Shown here: piece by piece, positions 25,742-36,758 of the stretch
How positions within the stretch are numbered: position 1 is the stretch's first letter
Layout of the letters: every line of letters starts with the position of its first letter
Origin: Nostoc sp. 106C
Lineage (GTDB): Bacteria; Cyanobacteriota; Cyanobacteriia; Cyanobacteriales; Nostocaceae
Length of the DNA: 46,811 nt
Direction of reading: 5' to 3'
Assembly: GCF_002154725.1 (NCBI RefSeq)
Contig: NZ_MTAW01000096.1
Span: 1 to 46,811 of the forward strand
The notes under the pieces: generated by a model
Databases searched by the model: none
What the model saw: the letters and a program-made list of their open reading frames with translations, nothing else
Told to the model about the DNA's origin: nothing
Position numbers and translations under genes: made by a program

Positions 25742-27514
25742 TTACGATGCTACCTGAGCAGCAGTACGAGTGCGGCGTCTTCTACCATCGCTTACTTTTA
25801 CAGGTGGCTCATCAGGAATCTGCATTAACAATGTCACAGTAGGTTGACATTGCAGTTCTCGACGGATGGAGCGTTGCAATTCTCTTTCTAACATCCCTTG
25901 CAATCCACCCCAATCTACTTCTAATTGCTCGCCTTCACTGGGTTGAGCAAATTCTGACCAACGAACTCCCAGGATTTCTTCAATTCGCTGTTGTACCCAT
26001 TTTTGTAAGAGCGATCGCTCTATACTTGTCACTACACCCCGCAGATGAATTTCTGGCTTGGCTAACAATTTACCACTCCAATCGATGGCGGCGGCGATGG
26101 TAACAATGCCTTCGGAAGCCATGCGTTGCCTTTCTTGCAGTACTTTGGCACTAACCATACCAGAACTAGTAGTATCCACCAGTTCAATCCCAGAAGGCAC
26201 TTTACCAGCGACGCGGATGGCATCTTCTGTCAGTTCCACGATATCGCCATTCTGGATCACGATCATGTTTTCTGGGGGAATGCCCATACTCTGAGCCGTT
26301 TGGGCGTGCTTCACCAACATCCGGTGTTCTCCGTGAAATGGCACGAAAAACTTCGGTCGAGTTAAAGCAATCATCAGTTTTTGGTCTTCTTGACAACCGT
26401 GACCAGAAACGTGAATTCCTTTATCTCGACCATAGACAACGTTTGCCCCTTGCAGCATCAATTTATCTATAGTATTGACAACTGCGATCGTATTTCCAGG
26501 AATCGGGTTAGCGGAGAAGACTACCGTATCTCCTTGACGAATTTTAATGTGGGGGTGTTCTTTATTGGCAATTCGAGTCATTGCTGACATCGTTTCACCT
26601 TGAGAACCAGTAGTAAGAATCAGTACATTCTCATCTGGCATACTGCGAACAGTATGTAACGGTTGCAACAGATGATCTGGACACTTGATGTAACCTAGAT
26701 TGCGAGCGTGGGCAATCAAATTTAGCATCGAACGACCAACAACTGTCACTGTGCGGTTGTGCTTCTGCGCCAGATCTAAAATCATGTTGATGCGATGGAC
26801 GCTGGAAGCAAAAGTAGTAACAAATAATCTCCCTGTGGCTTGAGAGAATACTCGGTCAAGATTGGGATACACGGAACGTTCAGAAGGAGTAAATCCGGGT
26901 ACTTCTGAGTTAGTTGAATCACTCAACAGACAAAGCACGCCTTTCTCACCGTGTTCTGCTAACCGTTGTAAGTCAAATCTCTCCCCATCTACTGGAGTGT
27001 GGTCAATTTTAAAATCTCCTGTATGGATGATGATACCTATGGGTGTATGGATAGCAACGGTAAAGCTATCAGCGATGGAGTGGGTATTGCGAATATATTC
27101 TACAAAGAAAGATTTCCCAATTCTGACTACATCTCGAGGAAGAACCGATCTTAATTCTGTGCGATCGCGTACTCCTGCTTCTTCTAATTTCCCCTCTAGC
27201 ATCGCCATTGCTAGCCTTGGACCGTAAATTACGGGTATTTCAAACTGCTTGAGGTGAAATGCAATACCGCCGATATGATCTTCATGACCGTGGGTAACGA
27301 TCATCCCTTTAATTTTATGGCGATTTTCCCTTAGATAAGTCATGTCTGGCAGGACAATATTTACACCATGCATTGCCTCTGTAGGAAAGGCTAAACCTGC
27401 ATCTAATAGGATGATTTCATCGTCATACTCGAAAACACAAGTATTTTTACCAATTTCATGCAAACCGCCCAAAGGAATGATTTTTAGGGCGGAGCCAGCT
27501 TCGTTTTTAGCCAT
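25742..27514 (-). CDS. rnj: Ribonuclease J
   Basis: 590 residues. Metallo-beta-lactamase/beta-CASP nuclease: start IIPLGGLHEIGKNTCVFEYDDEIILLDAG, zinc motif VTHGHEDHIGG, HTGDFKIDHTPVDG, the beta-CASP region with SQGETMSAMTRI and VSGHGCQEDQ, and FVPFHGEHRML. RNase J degrades and matures RNA by 5'-3' exo- and endonuclease action and in cyanobacteria coexists with RNase E. The C-terminus carries a basic RRRRTRTAAQ tail. It follows dapA in the same direction with a 286-bp spacer, an arrangement (asd-dapA-rnj) I recall as common in cyanobacteria. Confidence 0.96.
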   Translation of the reverse strand: MAKNEAGSALKIIPLGGLHEIGKNTCVFEYDDEIILLDAGLAFPTEAMHGVNIVLPDMTYLRENRHKIKGMIVTHGHEDHIGGIAFHLKQFEIPVIYGPRLAMAMLEGKLEEAGVRDRTELRSVLPRDVVRIGKSFFVEYIRNTHSIADSFTVAIHTPIGIIIHTGDFKIDHTPVDGERFDLQRLAEHGEKGVLCLLSDSTNSEVPGFTPSERSVYPNLDRVFSQATGRLFVTTFASSVHRINMILDLAQKHNRTVTVVGRSMLNLIAHARNLGYIKCPDHLLQPLHTVRSMPDENVLILTTGSQGETMSAMTRIANKEHPHIKIRQGDTVVFSANPIPGNTIAVVNTIDKLMLQGANVVYGRDKGIHVSGHGCQEDQKLMIALTRPKFFVPFHGEHRMLVKHAQTAQSMGIPPENMIVIQNGDIVELTEDAIRVAGKVPSGIELVDTTSSGMVSAKVLQERQRMASEGIVTIAAAIDWSGKLLAKPEIHLRGVVTSIERSLLQKWVQQRIEEILGVRWSEFAQPSEGEQLEVDWGGLQGMLERELQRSIRRELQCQPTVTLLMQIPDEPPVKVSDGRRRRTRTAAQVAS

Positions 27515-27800
27515 TTGCTCCTTGGATTGTTGTTTGTGGTTAATTAAGTTAAAAAGTTAGCGAAATTGTACTAAAGACAACATTAGCTGTCTTATAAAGT
27601 CACTCCCAAAGCAGCCTATTTTGAATCAGATCTTCTATTGTTGGTTCAATAAAAATGGACTTTAAACTGAAGGATTCATAATATATCTATTTAGCCCTAG
27701 CACAGGCGTTTTAAGTACACCTTGGTATAAATTATGTATGTTCCTTGTTTATATGTATCTATGGCAACCAAAAACTTGCAAGCGCTCAACAAGTTGGCAC

Positions 27801-28685
27801 CTAGATTAAACTAAGTTCTTTTAGAACCACCTCTAACTTGTGACTGACTTCTGGATCAGCTTCGCATAGGGGCGGACGAGTTGAACCTACCTCCCAACCT
27901 TGAAGTTTTAGTGCTTTTTTAACTGGAATAGGATTTGTAGTTAAAAATAAAGCTTTAAACAGCGGAAAAAGTTGAAGATGAATCTCAGTCGCAACTTGAA
28001 TTTTACCCACACTAAAAGCTTGAATCATCTGCTGTAGTTGGTTTCCTACCAGATGAGAAGCTACGCTCACCACGCCCTTTGCTCCGATCGCTAACAAAGG
28101 CAAGGTTAAAGAATCATCTCCAGCGTAAATCTGAAATTCTTGTGGTGTCAAGCGGCGAATTTCACTCGCCTGGTCTAAATTTCCACTAGCTTCTTTTATC
28201 CCAACAATATTATTAATCTCCGCTAACCGGGCAACTGTTTCGGAACTGAGGTTTTGACCGGTACGACCTGGAATGTTGTATAACAACACTGGTAGGTCGG
28301 GACAGGCTTGTGCTACCGCCTGAAAGTGCTGGTAAAGCCCTGCTTGTGGCGGTTTATTATAATAAGGAACAACTTGTAAAGATCCATGTACTCCTATTTT
28401 AGCTGCCTTTTGGGTGGCGGCGATCGCTTCTTTTGTGGAGTTGGAACCACATCCTGCTATCACCTTGGCTTTTTTAGCTACAGCCTGCAACACCTCAACA
28501 AACAACTGGTATTCCTCCTCCCAACTTAGGGTGGGGGATTCCCCTGTTGTACCACACACCACCAATGTATCTGTACCGTTGTTAGCTAGATGTGCTGCTA
28601 GTTCTGCCGCTACATCATAGTTGACGCCGCCATCTTCTTTAAACGGCGTAATCATAGCGGTTAAAACTCTGCCAAAATCTCCCAC
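27801..28685 (-). CDS. dapA: 4-hydroxy-tetrahydrodipicolinate synthase
   Basis: 294 residues, standard for DapA. The family blocks are [33 protein letters not shown], the catalytic Tyr in [12 protein letters not shown] and the Schiff-base Lys in [13 protein letters not shown]. It condenses pyruvate with aspartate semialdehyde, the first step specific to lysine and diaminopimelate synthesis. Its substrate is made by asd, the gene directly upstream, 163 bases away on the same strand, so the two probably form one transcription unit. Confidence 0.98.
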   Translation of the reverse strand: MGDFGRVLTAMITPFKEDGGVNYDVAAELAAHLANNGTDTLVVCGTTGESPTLSWEEEYQLFVEVLQAVAKKAKVIAGCGSNSTKEAIAATQKAAKIGVHGSLQVVPYYNKPPQAGLYQHFQAVAQACPDLPVLLYNIPGRTGQNLSSETVARLAEINNIVGIKEASGNLDQASEIRRLTPQEFQIYAGDDSLTLPLLAIGAKGVVSVASHLVGNQLQQMIQAFSVGKIQVATEIHLQLFPLFKALFLTTNPIPVKKALKLQGWEVGSTRPPLCEADPEVSHKLEVVLKELSLI

Positions 28686-28848
28686 CCTCTTTTCACTCCT
28701 GATTACCTTTTTGTTTTTTGTAGCTTGGTGGTTTTCTATTTTAATAAACTATCTGCAAATTGCTTTAAGCGTGAGCCGCAGATTTGCTGAGATTTTCCTG
28801 TATCTTTAAAATCGAGGCTAAATATCCGCAATTTAACTTGCTATTTTT

Positions 28849-29892
28849 TTAACTCATAGCCTGTGCTATTGCAGGCTTCAGTAGATTTTTTTCTACTAAT
28901 AACTCGGCAATTTGTACTGCATTTAAAGCTGCACCTTTCCGGATTTGGTCACCACATAACCATAGCTCCAAGCCGCATGGATGAGAAATGTCCTGACGAA
29001 TTCTTCCCACTAAAACTTCATCTCGACCAGTGGCTTCAATTGGCATCGGAAAATAATTTGCTCTCCAATCTTCTACCAATTTTACCCCAGGGGACTGACT
29101 CAATATTTCCCTAGCTTCATCTGGACTAAAAGGTGTCTCAAATTCTATATTAATCGCTTCCGAGTGAGCACGCAGTACGGGAACCCGCACACAAGTGGCG
29201 GTAATTCTGATTTGTTGCGTTCCCAAAATTTTGCGAGTTTCGTTGACCATTTTCATTTCTTCCTCGCAGTAGCCCCAATCGTTTAATGGAGAATTATGAG
29301 GAAATAAATTAAATGCCAAAGGGTAAGGCAATACTTCTGCAACAGGCGCTTGTCCTTCTAAGATAGCGCTTGCTTGAGTTTTCACCTCTGCCATTGCTTT
29401 TGCGCCAGCGCCACTAGCAGATTGGTAGGTTGCGACTACAAGCCGTTGTATTGGTTTTACTTGATGTAGAGGCCATATTGCCACTGCCATCAAAATTGTT
29501 GTGCAGTTGGGATTAGCAATAATGCCTTGATGATGAGCAGCAGCTTGGGGATTGACTTCTGGTACTACTAAAGGAACTTCCTCTTTCATGCGGAAAGCAC
29601 TGGAGTTATCAATCACTACAGCGCCCTTCTCGACTGCTTTTGCTGCCCAAGTTTTGGATGTAGAACCACCTGCACTCGCCAGTACTATATCTACATCATC
29701 AAAGGCGCGATCGCTTACTGCCTCTATTGGTAAATTTTCTCCCTTAAAAGGCAGCGTCCGCCCCACACTTCTTTGTGATGCCAACAACTTTAAATTAGAT
29801 AGCGGAAAATTCCTACTCTCCAATAATTCCAGCAACTCGGTACCAACAGCACCAGTTGCACCCAAAATAGCTACATTATAGGATTTAGACAA
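28849..29892 (-). CDS. asd: Aspartate-semialdehyde dehydrogenase
   Basis: 347 residues. NADP-binding NVAILGATGAVGTELLELLESR at the start, the SAGGSTSK loop, the catalytic Cys in GIIANPNCTTILM, and the substrate region with VATYQSASGAGAKAM. It reduces aspartyl phosphate to aspartate semialdehyde, feeding lysine/DAP, threonine and methionine. It is first in the asd-dapA-rnj series and divergent from tig across an 868-bp spacer. Confidence 0.98.
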   Translation of the reverse strand: MSKSYNVAILGATGAVGTELLELLESRNFPLSNLKLLASQRSVGRTLPFKGENLPIEAVSDRAFDDVDIVLASAGGSTSKTWAAKAVEKGAVVIDNSSAFRMKEEVPLVVPEVNPQAAAHHQGIIANPNCTTILMAVAIWPLHQVKPIQRLVVATYQSASGAGAKAMAEVKTQASAILEGQAPVAEVLPYPLAFNLFPHNSPLNDWGYCEEEMKMVNETRKILGTQQIRITATCVRVPVLRAHSEAINIEFETPFSPDEAREILSQSPGVKLVEDWRANYFPMPIEATGRDEVLVGRIRQDISHPCGLELWLCGDQIRKGAALNAVQIAELLVEKNLLKPAIAQAMS

Positions 29893-30760
29893 CCTTGCTT
29901 CCTCCTTTAAGAGGTTATTTACGATTTATTGAACCGATGCAAAACTTATTTCACTATTTAAATGGCAGTCGTATACATTAACATTAAATAAAATTTTCTT
30001 TACTTTTTTTAAATTTATTCTTTCGTTTTTCCTAATTAAATTATTAACTTTTCTTGATTTAATTAATTAACTAATCTTCCAGTTTTCGCCAATTTCCTTT
30101 GTTTTGTTGACATTCACAGTTTTGGTACTTTTATTTATTTAAATTATATTATTATACAACGAATTTATTCAGCAGCGAAAGAATTAAAATTCTCTACTTA
30201 GGCATTGTTAAAGTTTCATAGTTTTCCAGATAACACAACAATTTTGCCTGTGAAGGTGGGCTGCAAAGATATATGGATGTACTATGATCCAAGTGAAAGA
30301 AAACCAGCAAAACAGCTAACTGAGCTATGCAGCAATGCAGTCAGTCCCAATCGATCCAACATGGAAATCCAAGTTCCTACTTGAACACCAGGATATCACG
30401 CTGTTAGCCTTGTGAATCATAAATCCACTTTCGTGCCTAGATGATGGAGTGTGCAACCCCCAACATCAGCACATCAGCAGTGGTTTTGGATTCTTTCACT
30501 CATGCTTGGGACTTAGGATGAAGCACTTATTGTAATCGACTTTGGAGGTGCGATCGGTAAACTTATTGCACTAAGATGTTCAGTCTTTTGCCATTAGCAG
30601 TACACTGGATCTCTGCTGAAGGGCACTGATCCATCATTGGATTCTCATGATGCCTTGTGGGCATTGGCCATCCCAGCTAAGAGACATCAACGAAACACAA
30701 GCGCTCAATCGCGTTTTGTCTGTACTCGGAGTCAAAAATACCAGAAAACAGAGACGAAGC
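29893..30760. other. Long divergent spacer between asd and tig
   Basis: 868 bases. The left 300 are extremely AT-rich and should carry the asd promoter. The right 500 are closer to average composition but hold no family I can recognise, and no tRNA or known small RNA signature was seen. A frame open from 30647 into tig is not conserved trigger factor sequence. The right half may be a long tig leader or an unrecognised small RNA. Confidence 0.5.
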
Positions 30761-32209
30761 ATGAAAGTCACCCAGGAAAAACTTCCCGCCAGCCAAATAG
30801 GATTGGAAATAGAGATTACACCGGAAATTACCAAACAAACTTACGAACAGGTAATTAAAAACCTAGCTAGTACTGCCAATATTCCTGGGTTTCGCAAAGG
30901 CAAAGTGCCTCGGCAGATTTTGCTACAGCGCCTAGGCACAACTCGCATCAAGGCAGCAGCTCTAGAAGAACTAATTCAAGATGGAATCGAGAAAGCTGTT
31001 AAACAAGAAGAAATTCAAGCTATTGGGCAACCACAGTTACGCTCTTCCTTTGACGAATTGATTAGTAATTATGAACCAGGTAAACCGCTGACCTTTTCTG
31101 CTGCTATCGATGTGGAACCAGAAATCCAGATAGCCCAGTATACAGGTTTGCAAGCCAAAGCAGAGGAAGTCAAATATGACTCGGCTCGGGTTGATGAAGT
31201 TCTGGATAAAGAACGCCAAGAACTGGCAACATTGATTCCTGTCGAAGGGCGTGCTGCTCAAATTGGCGATGTCGCAGTCTTAGATTTCAAAGGGGTATTG
31301 GCGAAAGCTGAAGGTGAAGACGAATCTACAGAACCAACGCCAATTCCTGGGGGAGAAGCAACAGATTTTCAAGTGGAATTATACGAAGATCGATTTATTC
31401 CCGGATTTGTATCTGGCATAGTTGGAATGAATCCAGGGGAAACAAAAGAAATTTCGGCTCAGTTTCCAGATCCTTATGCTAACGAAGAGTTAGCAGGCAA
31501 ACCGGCTTTGTTCACAGTGACCCTTAAGGAACTGAAGGAGAAAGAGTTACCCGAATTGGATGATGACTTTGCTAAGGAAGTCAGCGACTTTGAAACGTTA
31601 GCGGAGTTGCGGACTTCTTTAGAAGAGCGATATCAAAAAGAAGCAGAACAGAAAACTAAAGCCAATAAGCAAGAAGCCTTATTAGCAGAACTGCTCAAAC
31701 ATGTAGAAGTTGATTTGCCAGCAACCTTAATTGAGCAGGAAGTAGATGCAATGCTGACGCAAACAGCAATTCGGCTGTCGCAGCAGGGGCTGGATATTAA
31801 GAAGTTGTTTACCCAAGATATTATTCCGCAGTTACGGGCGCGATCGCGCGATGAAGCAATTGAACGGCTGAAACGCTCCCTAGCTTTACAGGAAGTGAGT
31901 AAACGTGAATCTATCCAGGTGACAGATCAAGAAATTCAAGCTAGAGTCACAGAACTGTTGCAGCAGTACTCACAAGAAGATGTGGACGAAGATAGACTGC
32001 GTTCAGTAGTGGAAAATGAACTGTCAACCGAAAAAATCGTCGATTGGCTGTTAGAACACTCATCCGTTGAACTTGTTCCTGAAGGCTCTCTAAATATCCC
32101 AGAAGCAACAGAAAGTGTAGATGCGGAATCCGAAGCACTATCTGCACCTGAGGTTGAAGGAGAAAGTGGTGAAGCCGCTACGAGCGACGAGCCTACTAAT
32201 CCTGAGTAA
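30761..32209 (+). CDS. tig: Trigger factor (ribosome-bound chaperone, PPIase)
   Basis: 482 residues from ATG 30761 (MKVTQEKLPASQIGLEIEIT), preferred over upstream in-frame codons because the family starts here. The ribosome-binding signature is NIPGFRKGKVPRQILLQ (G-F-R-x-G-x-x-P). An FKBP-type prolyl isomerase domain follows (IGDVAVLDFKG, FIPGFVSGIVGMNPGE), then the helical C-terminal arms. The tail is acidic (VDAESEALSAPEVEGESGEAATSDEP), usual in cyanobacteria. It binds nascent chains at the ribosome exit. First of the tig-clpP-clpX series. Confidence 0.97.
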   Translation: MKVTQEKLPASQIGLEIEITPEITKQTYEQVIKNLASTANIPGFRKGKVPRQILLQRLGTTRIKAAALEELIQDGIEKAVKQEEIQAIGQPQLRSSFDELISNYEPGKPLTFSAAIDVEPEIQIAQYTGLQAKAEEVKYDSARVDEVLDKERQELATLIPVEGRAAQIGDVAVLDFKGVLAKAEGEDESTEPTPIPGGEATDFQVELYEDRFIPGFVSGIVGMNPGETKEISAQFPDPYANEELAGKPALFTVTLKELKEKELPELDDDFAKEVSDFETLAELRTSLEERYQKEAEQKTKANKQEALLAELLKHVEVDLPATLIEQEVDAMLTQTAIRLSQQGLDIKKLFTQDIIPQLRARSRDEAIERLKRSLALQEVSKRESIQVTDQEIQARVTELLQQYSQEDVDEDRLRSVVENELSTEKIVDWLLEHSSVELVPEGSLNIPEATESVDAESEALSAPEVEGESGEAATSDEPTNPE

Positions 32210-32698
32210 ACAAACTCATGCCACATGGCAAAAATCACTATCTACTTGCAAAAGGTGGAAAAGTCTGTAAAATTAGCTTTCTTACCTTTTGAATTGCAAA
32301 AAGCAGGGGGAGGTACAGAGAATAATTATTGAGTTATTGGTACTTAGAAACGCCAATCTACTCTGGTTAAGGTCTTGTAGGTAGGGTAGCAAGTAGCCAT
32401 CATGAAAAGCTTATACCAAGACTCATGAAGAATTATTTCTTCCCTTGCCACCCCTGCTATCCCTGCTTTTTTTAGTAAACTACCCGACTATCTCTTCAGC
32501 AGCTAAACTTAAGACAATGGTTAAGATATCTTAAAGAAATTACTGTCTCCAGTACCGCCGTGGCTAGATACTGTGTTACACGAGAGATTTAGATGAGGCA
32601 TAATGGTTAACACATAGCTCAAATAAAAATCTAAATTAGTGAAAGAGGCAGCACTGGCTGCTTTAGTCTTTGTCCCACTTAGTTGTCAAATGTTTTTT
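32210..32698. other. Spacer between tig and clpP
   Basis: 489 bases. AAAAAGCAGGG (32298-32308) is the reverse complement of CCCTGCTTTTT (32461-32471), 152 bases apart; the right arm with its T-run could act with a nearer partner as terminator of tig. The rest should hold the clpP promoter. An open frame from GTG 32639 extends clpP by 20 codons but is probably untranslated. Confidence 0.45.
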
Positions 32699-33397
32699 AT
32701 GCTTGTATCACAGTCGGGAAATTACCCAATTAGCAGCTTCAGTAGAATAAATATTAATTCTCACTTAAGCAGCCCCAACAACATCGTACCGATGGTGGTA
32801 GAACAATCCGGTATGGGAGAAAGGGCATTCGACATCTACTCCCGCCTGCTGCGAGAGCGGATTATCTTTTTGGGAACGCCAATAGACGATGCCGTTGCCA
32901 ATTCCATTGTTGCCCAATTATTATTCTTGGATGCCGAAGACTCAGAAAAGGACATTCAACTATACATTAATTCTCCTGGTGGCTCGGTCTACGCAGGGAT
33001 GGCAATCTATGATACAATACAGCAAATCCGTCCTGATGTTGTTACCATCTGTTTTGGATTAGCCGCAAGCATGGGAGCATTTTTGTTAACGGCAGGGACT
33101 AAGGGTAAGCGTATGTCTCTACCCGACTCCCGGATTATGATTCACCAACCACTTGGTGGTGCTCAAGGGCAAGCAATTGACATTGAAATTCAAGCTAGAG
33201 AAATTCTTTACATTAAAGGTAAGTTGAATCAGTTACTGTCTGAGCATACTGGTCAACCCCTAGAAAGAATTGAAGCAGATACGGAACGCGACTTTTTCAT
33301 GTCGGCGGACGAAGCGAAGAACTACGGTTTAATTGACCAAGTAATTTCCAGACAAAATATTCCCACACCAGGGGAAAACGTCACCATTCTGAAATAA
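32699..33397 (+). CDS. clpP: ATP-dependent Clp protease proteolytic subunit
   Basis: About 232 residues from ATG 32699; GTG 32639, ATG 32690 and ATG 32792 ([20 protein letters not shown]) are alternatives, and the last is closest to the conserved core. Serine protease residues are present: Ser in [11 protein letters not shown], His in IMIHQPLGG, and the Asp in the following helix region ([11 protein letters not shown]). The subunits form a double heptameric chamber fed by ClpX or ClpC. Cyanobacteria have several ClpP paralogues; this is the one coupled to clpX, 9 bases downstream. Confidence 0.95.
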   Translation: MLVSQSGNYPISSFSRININSHLSSPNNIVPMVVEQSGMGERAFDIYSRLLRERIIFLGTPIDDAVANSIVAQLLFLDAEDSEKDIQLYINSPGGSVYAGMAIYDTIQQIRPDVVTICFGLAASMGAFLLTAGTKGKRMSLPDSRIMIHQPLGGAQGQAIDIEIQAREILYIKGKLNQLLSEHTGQPLERIEADTERDFFMSADEAKNYGLIDQVISRQNIPTPGENVTILK

Positions 33398-33406
33398 GAG
33401 GCTGGT

Positions 33407-34750
33407 ATGTCTAAATACGACTCCCATTTAAAATGTTCGTTTTGTGGCAAGTCTCAAGAGCAGGTGCGTAAATTGATCGCAGGGCCGGGAGTCTACATCT
33501 GCGATGAATGCGTTGACTTGTGTAATGAAATCCTAGATGAGGAATTACTCGACACAAATGGTGCCGCAGCGTCGCAACCTACACCAAAGTCGGAACCACC
33601 TCAGAAACGCCGTACCCGCTCTGCCAGTCTCTCGTTTAATCAAATACCCAAGCCTAGAGAAATTAAAAAGTATCTAGACGAACATGTCATTGGTCAAGAC
33701 GAAGCGAAGAAAGTGCTGTCAGTGGCGGTTTACAATCACTATAAGCGTCTGGCAATAGTTCAGTCAAAAGCCAGTGGTAAAGCTGGGACGGAAGATGCCG
33801 TAGAACTGCAAAAGTCCAATATTTTGTTGATTGGTCCTACTGGCTGTGGCAAAACCCTCTTAGCACAAACGCTAGCCAAAATCCTCGATGTACCCTTTGC
33901 CGTTGCCGATGCCACAACTCTGACAGAAGCTGGGTATGTAGGCGAAGATGTGGAAAATATCTTGCTGCGACTGTTGCAGGTGGCAGATTTGGATGTCGAG
34001 GAAGCGCAACGGGGAATTATCTACATCGATGAGATTGACAAAATTGCTCGCAAGAGTGAGAACCCCTCAATTACACGCGATGTTTCTGGCGAAGGTGTAC
34101 AGCAAGCTTTGCTGAAAATGCTGGAGGGAACGATCGCTAACGTACCACCTCAAGGAGGACGCAAGCACCCCTATCAAGACTGTATTCAAATTGATACCAG
34201 TAACATTCTGTTTATCTGTGGTGGTGCTTTCGTTGGCTTAGAGAAAGTAGTAGATCAGAGAGTGGGTAAAAAGTCAATAGGCTTTGTACAACCAGGAGAA
34301 GGCCAAACAAAAGAAAAGCGGGCAGCAGATACACTTCGCTATTTAGAACCAGATGACTTGGTGAAATTTGGCATGATTCCCGAATTCATTGGCCGGATAC
34401 CGATGGTAGCCGTGGTAGAACCACTGGATGAAGAAGCTTTGATGGCAATTCTCACTCAACCACGCAGTGCTTTAGTCAAGCAGTACCAAAAACTGCTGAA
34501 GATGGATAACGTCCAATTAGACTTTAAAACAGAAGCCTTGCGAGCGATCGCTCAAGAAGCCTACCGCCGCAAAACTGGAGCTAGAGCATTACGGGGCATT
34601 GTCGAAGAACTCATGTTGGATGTAATGTACGAGTTACCATCTCGCAAAGACGTAACTCGCTGTACAGTCACGCGGGAAATGGTTGAGAAGCGTTCAACTG
34701 CTGAACTCTTGGTACATCCGTCTTCGCTACCTAAGCCAGAATCAGCCTAA
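33407..34750 (+). CDS. clpX: ATP-dependent Clp protease ATP-binding subunit ClpX
   Basis: 447 residues. N-terminal zinc-binding domain with four Cys ([32 protein letters not shown]), then AAA+ core: Walker [14 protein letters not shown], pore loop [12 protein letters not shown], Walker [14 protein letters not shown], sensor EFIGRIPMV and the sensor-2 segment [17 protein letters not shown]. The IGF-type ClpP-docking loop region ([10 protein letters not shown]) is present. ClpX recognises tagged substrates, unfolds them and feeds ClpP. Nine bases after clpP, clearly co-transcribed. Confidence 0.98.
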   Translation: MSKYDSHLKCSFCGKSQEQVRKLIAGPGVYICDECVDLCNEILDEELLDTNGAAASQPTPKSEPPQKRRTRSASLSFNQIPKPREIKKYLDEHVIGQDEAKKVLSVAVYNHYKRLAIVQSKASGKAGTEDAVELQKSNILLIGPTGCGKTLLAQTLAKILDVPFAVADATTLTEAGYVGEDVENILLRLLQVADLDVEEAQRGIIYIDEIDKIARKSENPSITRDVSGEGVQQALLKMLEGTIANVPPQGGRKHPYQDCIQIDTSNILFICGGAFVGLEKVVDQRVGKKSIGFVQPGEGQTKEKRAADTLRYLEPDDLVKFGMIPEFIGRIPMVAVVEPLDEEALMAILTQPRSALVKQYQKLLKMDNVQLDFKTEALRAIAQEAYRRKTGARALRGIVEELMLDVMYELPSRKDVTRCTVTREMVEKRSTAELLVHPSSLPKPESA

Positions 34751-34782
34751 TAGTCATGAGTCATGAGTCATTAGTCATTAGT
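34751..34782. repeat. Heptamer tandem repeats GTCATGA/GTCATTA
   Basis: Four adjacent heptamers, TAGTCATGAGTCATGAG then TCATTAGTCATTAGT, directly after the clpX stop. Such short tandemly repeated heptamers are known in heterocyst-forming cyanobacteria. Confidence 0.75.
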
Positions 34783-34820
34783 AAATGATAATTAATCTAA
34801 TAACAAGGGACAAATGACAA

Positions 34821-35732
34821 ATGCCTTACATTAATGTTCGTGGAGTTGAGCATTACTACGAGTGGGTGAAAAAACCATCTAATTCCTGGGTAAAGCCAGT
34901 GATGGTTTTCATCCACGGTTGGGCTGGCTCGGCTAGGTACTGGCAAAGTACGGCTAATGCTTTATTAGACCAATTTGATTGTTTGCTTTATGATTTACGA
35001 GGCTTTGGGCGTTCTAGTGGTAAACCAACCATAGTCCAAGCAAGCGAATCTGTTGCTGCATCGCAATCTCCTCAAGAAGAAGTGGCAGCAATTGAAGAAT
35101 TAACTTATGAATTAGAAGAATACGCTGATGATTTAGCAGCGTTGCTAGATGAGTTGCAGCTTCAGCGTGTTTATATCAATGCTCATTCTATGGGCGCATC
35201 CATCGCAGCTTTGTTTTTTAACCGCTATCCCCAAAAAGTCGAACGGGGAATTTTAACTTGTAGCGGGATTTTTGACTACGACGAAAAAGCTTTTGCTGCT
35301 TTTCATAAATTCGGAGGCTACGTAGTCAAATTCCGTCCCAAATGGTTAGGAAAAATACCATTTGTTGATCGGATGTTTATGGCGAGATTTCTGCATCGTT
35401 CCATACCAAAAGCTGAGCGCCAAGCCTTTTTGCAAGATTTTCTGGAAGCTGATTATGATGCTGCCCTCGGAACAATTTTTACCTCAGTAAGTAAAGCACA
35501 ATCTGAATTGATGCCGCAAGAATTTGCCAAGCTAACAGTGCCAACACTGCTAGTAGCAGGAGAGTATGACAAAATTATTCCTGCAAAGATGGGGCGGCAA
35601 GCAGCGGCAATGAATGACAAAGTTGTGTTTGCCATGCTTCCTAATACAGCCCATTTTCCAATGCTAGAAGATGCCCCAACTTACCTACAGCGGGTGCGGG
35701 AATTTTTGCAAATTCCTACAGCAGTTAATTAA
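34821..35732 (+). CDS. Alpha/beta hydrolase
   Basis: 303 residues. Oxyanion HG motif in MVFIHGWAGSARYW, nucleophile elbow INAHSMGASIAALFF (Ser), acid Asp in VAGEYDKIIPAKM, and His in NTAHFPMLEDAP. A 40-residue insert rich in Gln/Glu follows GFGRSSGKPT. General esterase or hydrolase fold; substrate not predictable. The start ATG 34821 gives MPYINVRGVEHYYEW. It lies 70 bases after clpX, behind a heptamer repeat. Confidence 0.88.
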   Translation: MPYINVRGVEHYYEWVKKPSNSWVKPVMVFIHGWAGSARYWQSTANALLDQFDCLLYDLRGFGRSSGKPTIVQASESVAASQSPQEEVAAIEELTYELEEYADDLAALLDELQLQRVYINAHSMGASIAALFFNRYPQKVERGILTCSGIFDYDEKAFAAFHKFGGYVVKFRPKWLGKIPFVDRMFMARFLHRSIPKAERQAFLQDFLEADYDAALGTIFTSVSKAQSELMPQEFAKLTVPTLLVAGEYDKIIPAKMGRQAAAMNDKVVFAMLPNTAHFPMLEDAPTYLQRVREFLQIPTAVN

Positions 35733-35928
35733 GCAAGAGCACAACAATGTTCCCTATTAAGAATTTAGGCGTTGCTGATTGAAAATATGAATTAGCTTTA
35801 CGCATTCGACGAGGTTCTTCCCGCAGGTAGAGGCAAAGGAAAGAATGAAAAGAAAGACTTTTGCGACAGGTCTATTATTTGAATTTGTATTAGCTGTAAT
35901 AATGAGGAATAAAACTAAAAAATTCTTC

Positions 35929-36717
35929 TCAATTCCTCAATTCCTGCTGTTTTAAAATTGCATCTACCCAAGCTAAATTTTCTGCTGATATCGCAGGTAC
36001 AGGTTCTTGAGTATAGTCAATCACCAAATCATAGTTACCTTCGTCGTAGAGTTCACTAATTAATGTTTGTAGATCTAATAATGGCTCTGTATCGCCTTCA
36101 CGTAAAGGTAAGGAAAAAGAAGGTATCGGATTTGGTAAATTAAAAGCGTATAAATCAGCTTTAGGACGTTTGGCAGCGCGGCTGACTAAAATTCTATAAT
36201 CAGTTTGCAGGTTATTTTGTAATTGCTGTATTGGTTTACCATCTCGCAGCAAATCAATTTCCACTAAATTGGTATAACTTTCTAAAACCTGTAACCGCTT
36301 TTTTGTATATGCATTTCGTCCTTCTCCTGGACGTTTGTTTTTTGGAGATAGGATTTCAATTATAGTTACGACTTCTTGTGTTGCTACATCTCGTACTTCT
36401 AAATAAGTCTCTTTGACAGTTTCTGGCATAGTCAGATCAATTGTCACAGCTTCGACTGATGGTGAAGCAACAGCGATACTAGCTGGTGCTGGTGATAATT
36501 CTTTTTGCGTACTCTGCACCGCGACATCAGCAACACCCACTAGCAGCGAATCTTCATCAATTGTTTGATACACTCGTTTTTCAATGGCAACTTTATATTT
36601 AGGACGCAATTGAGGATTCAAGTTCCGGAAAATAGCCGCTATGAGCAGATTGTGAATTTCTGAGCAAAATAGTGGATTTTCTAAATACGGGTTCATCCCC
36701 GGAAATGGGGAAGCCAT
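35929..36717 (-). CDS. DUF4058 family protein
   Basis: 262 residues beginning MASPFPGMNPYLENPLFCSEIHN, the signature of DUF4058. It continues ETYLEVRDVATQEVVTIIEILSPKNKRPGEGRNAYTKKRLQVLES, which resembles the core of PD-(D/E)XK-fold proteins (E-I-L-S-P-x-N-K). The family is abundant in cyanobacteria and of unknown function. It precedes a Uma2 gene by 41 bases in the same direction order (Uma2 upstream), and both are of the same broad nuclease-like class. Confidence 0.88.
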   Translation of the reverse strand: MASPFPGMNPYLENPLFCSEIHNLLIAAIFRNLNPQLRPKYKVAIEKRVYQTIDEDSLLVGVADVAVQSTQKELSPAPASIAVASPSVEAVTIDLTMPETVKETYLEVRDVATQEVVTIIEILSPKNKRPGEGRNAYTKKRLQVLESYTNLVEIDLLRDGKPIQQLQNNLQTDYRILVSRAAKRPKADLYAFNLPNPIPSFSLPLREGDTEPLLDLQTLISELYDEGNYDLVIDYTQEPVPAISAENLAWVDAILKQQELRN

Positions 36718-36758
36718 CGCTACACCTGCAAATAGTTCATAATTTAATTCTCATAACC

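Noticed and set aside
30647-30760. N-terminal extension of trigger factor by 38 codons
   Set aside because: The extension has no family similarity, and the conserved N-terminus MKVTQEKL starts at 30761.
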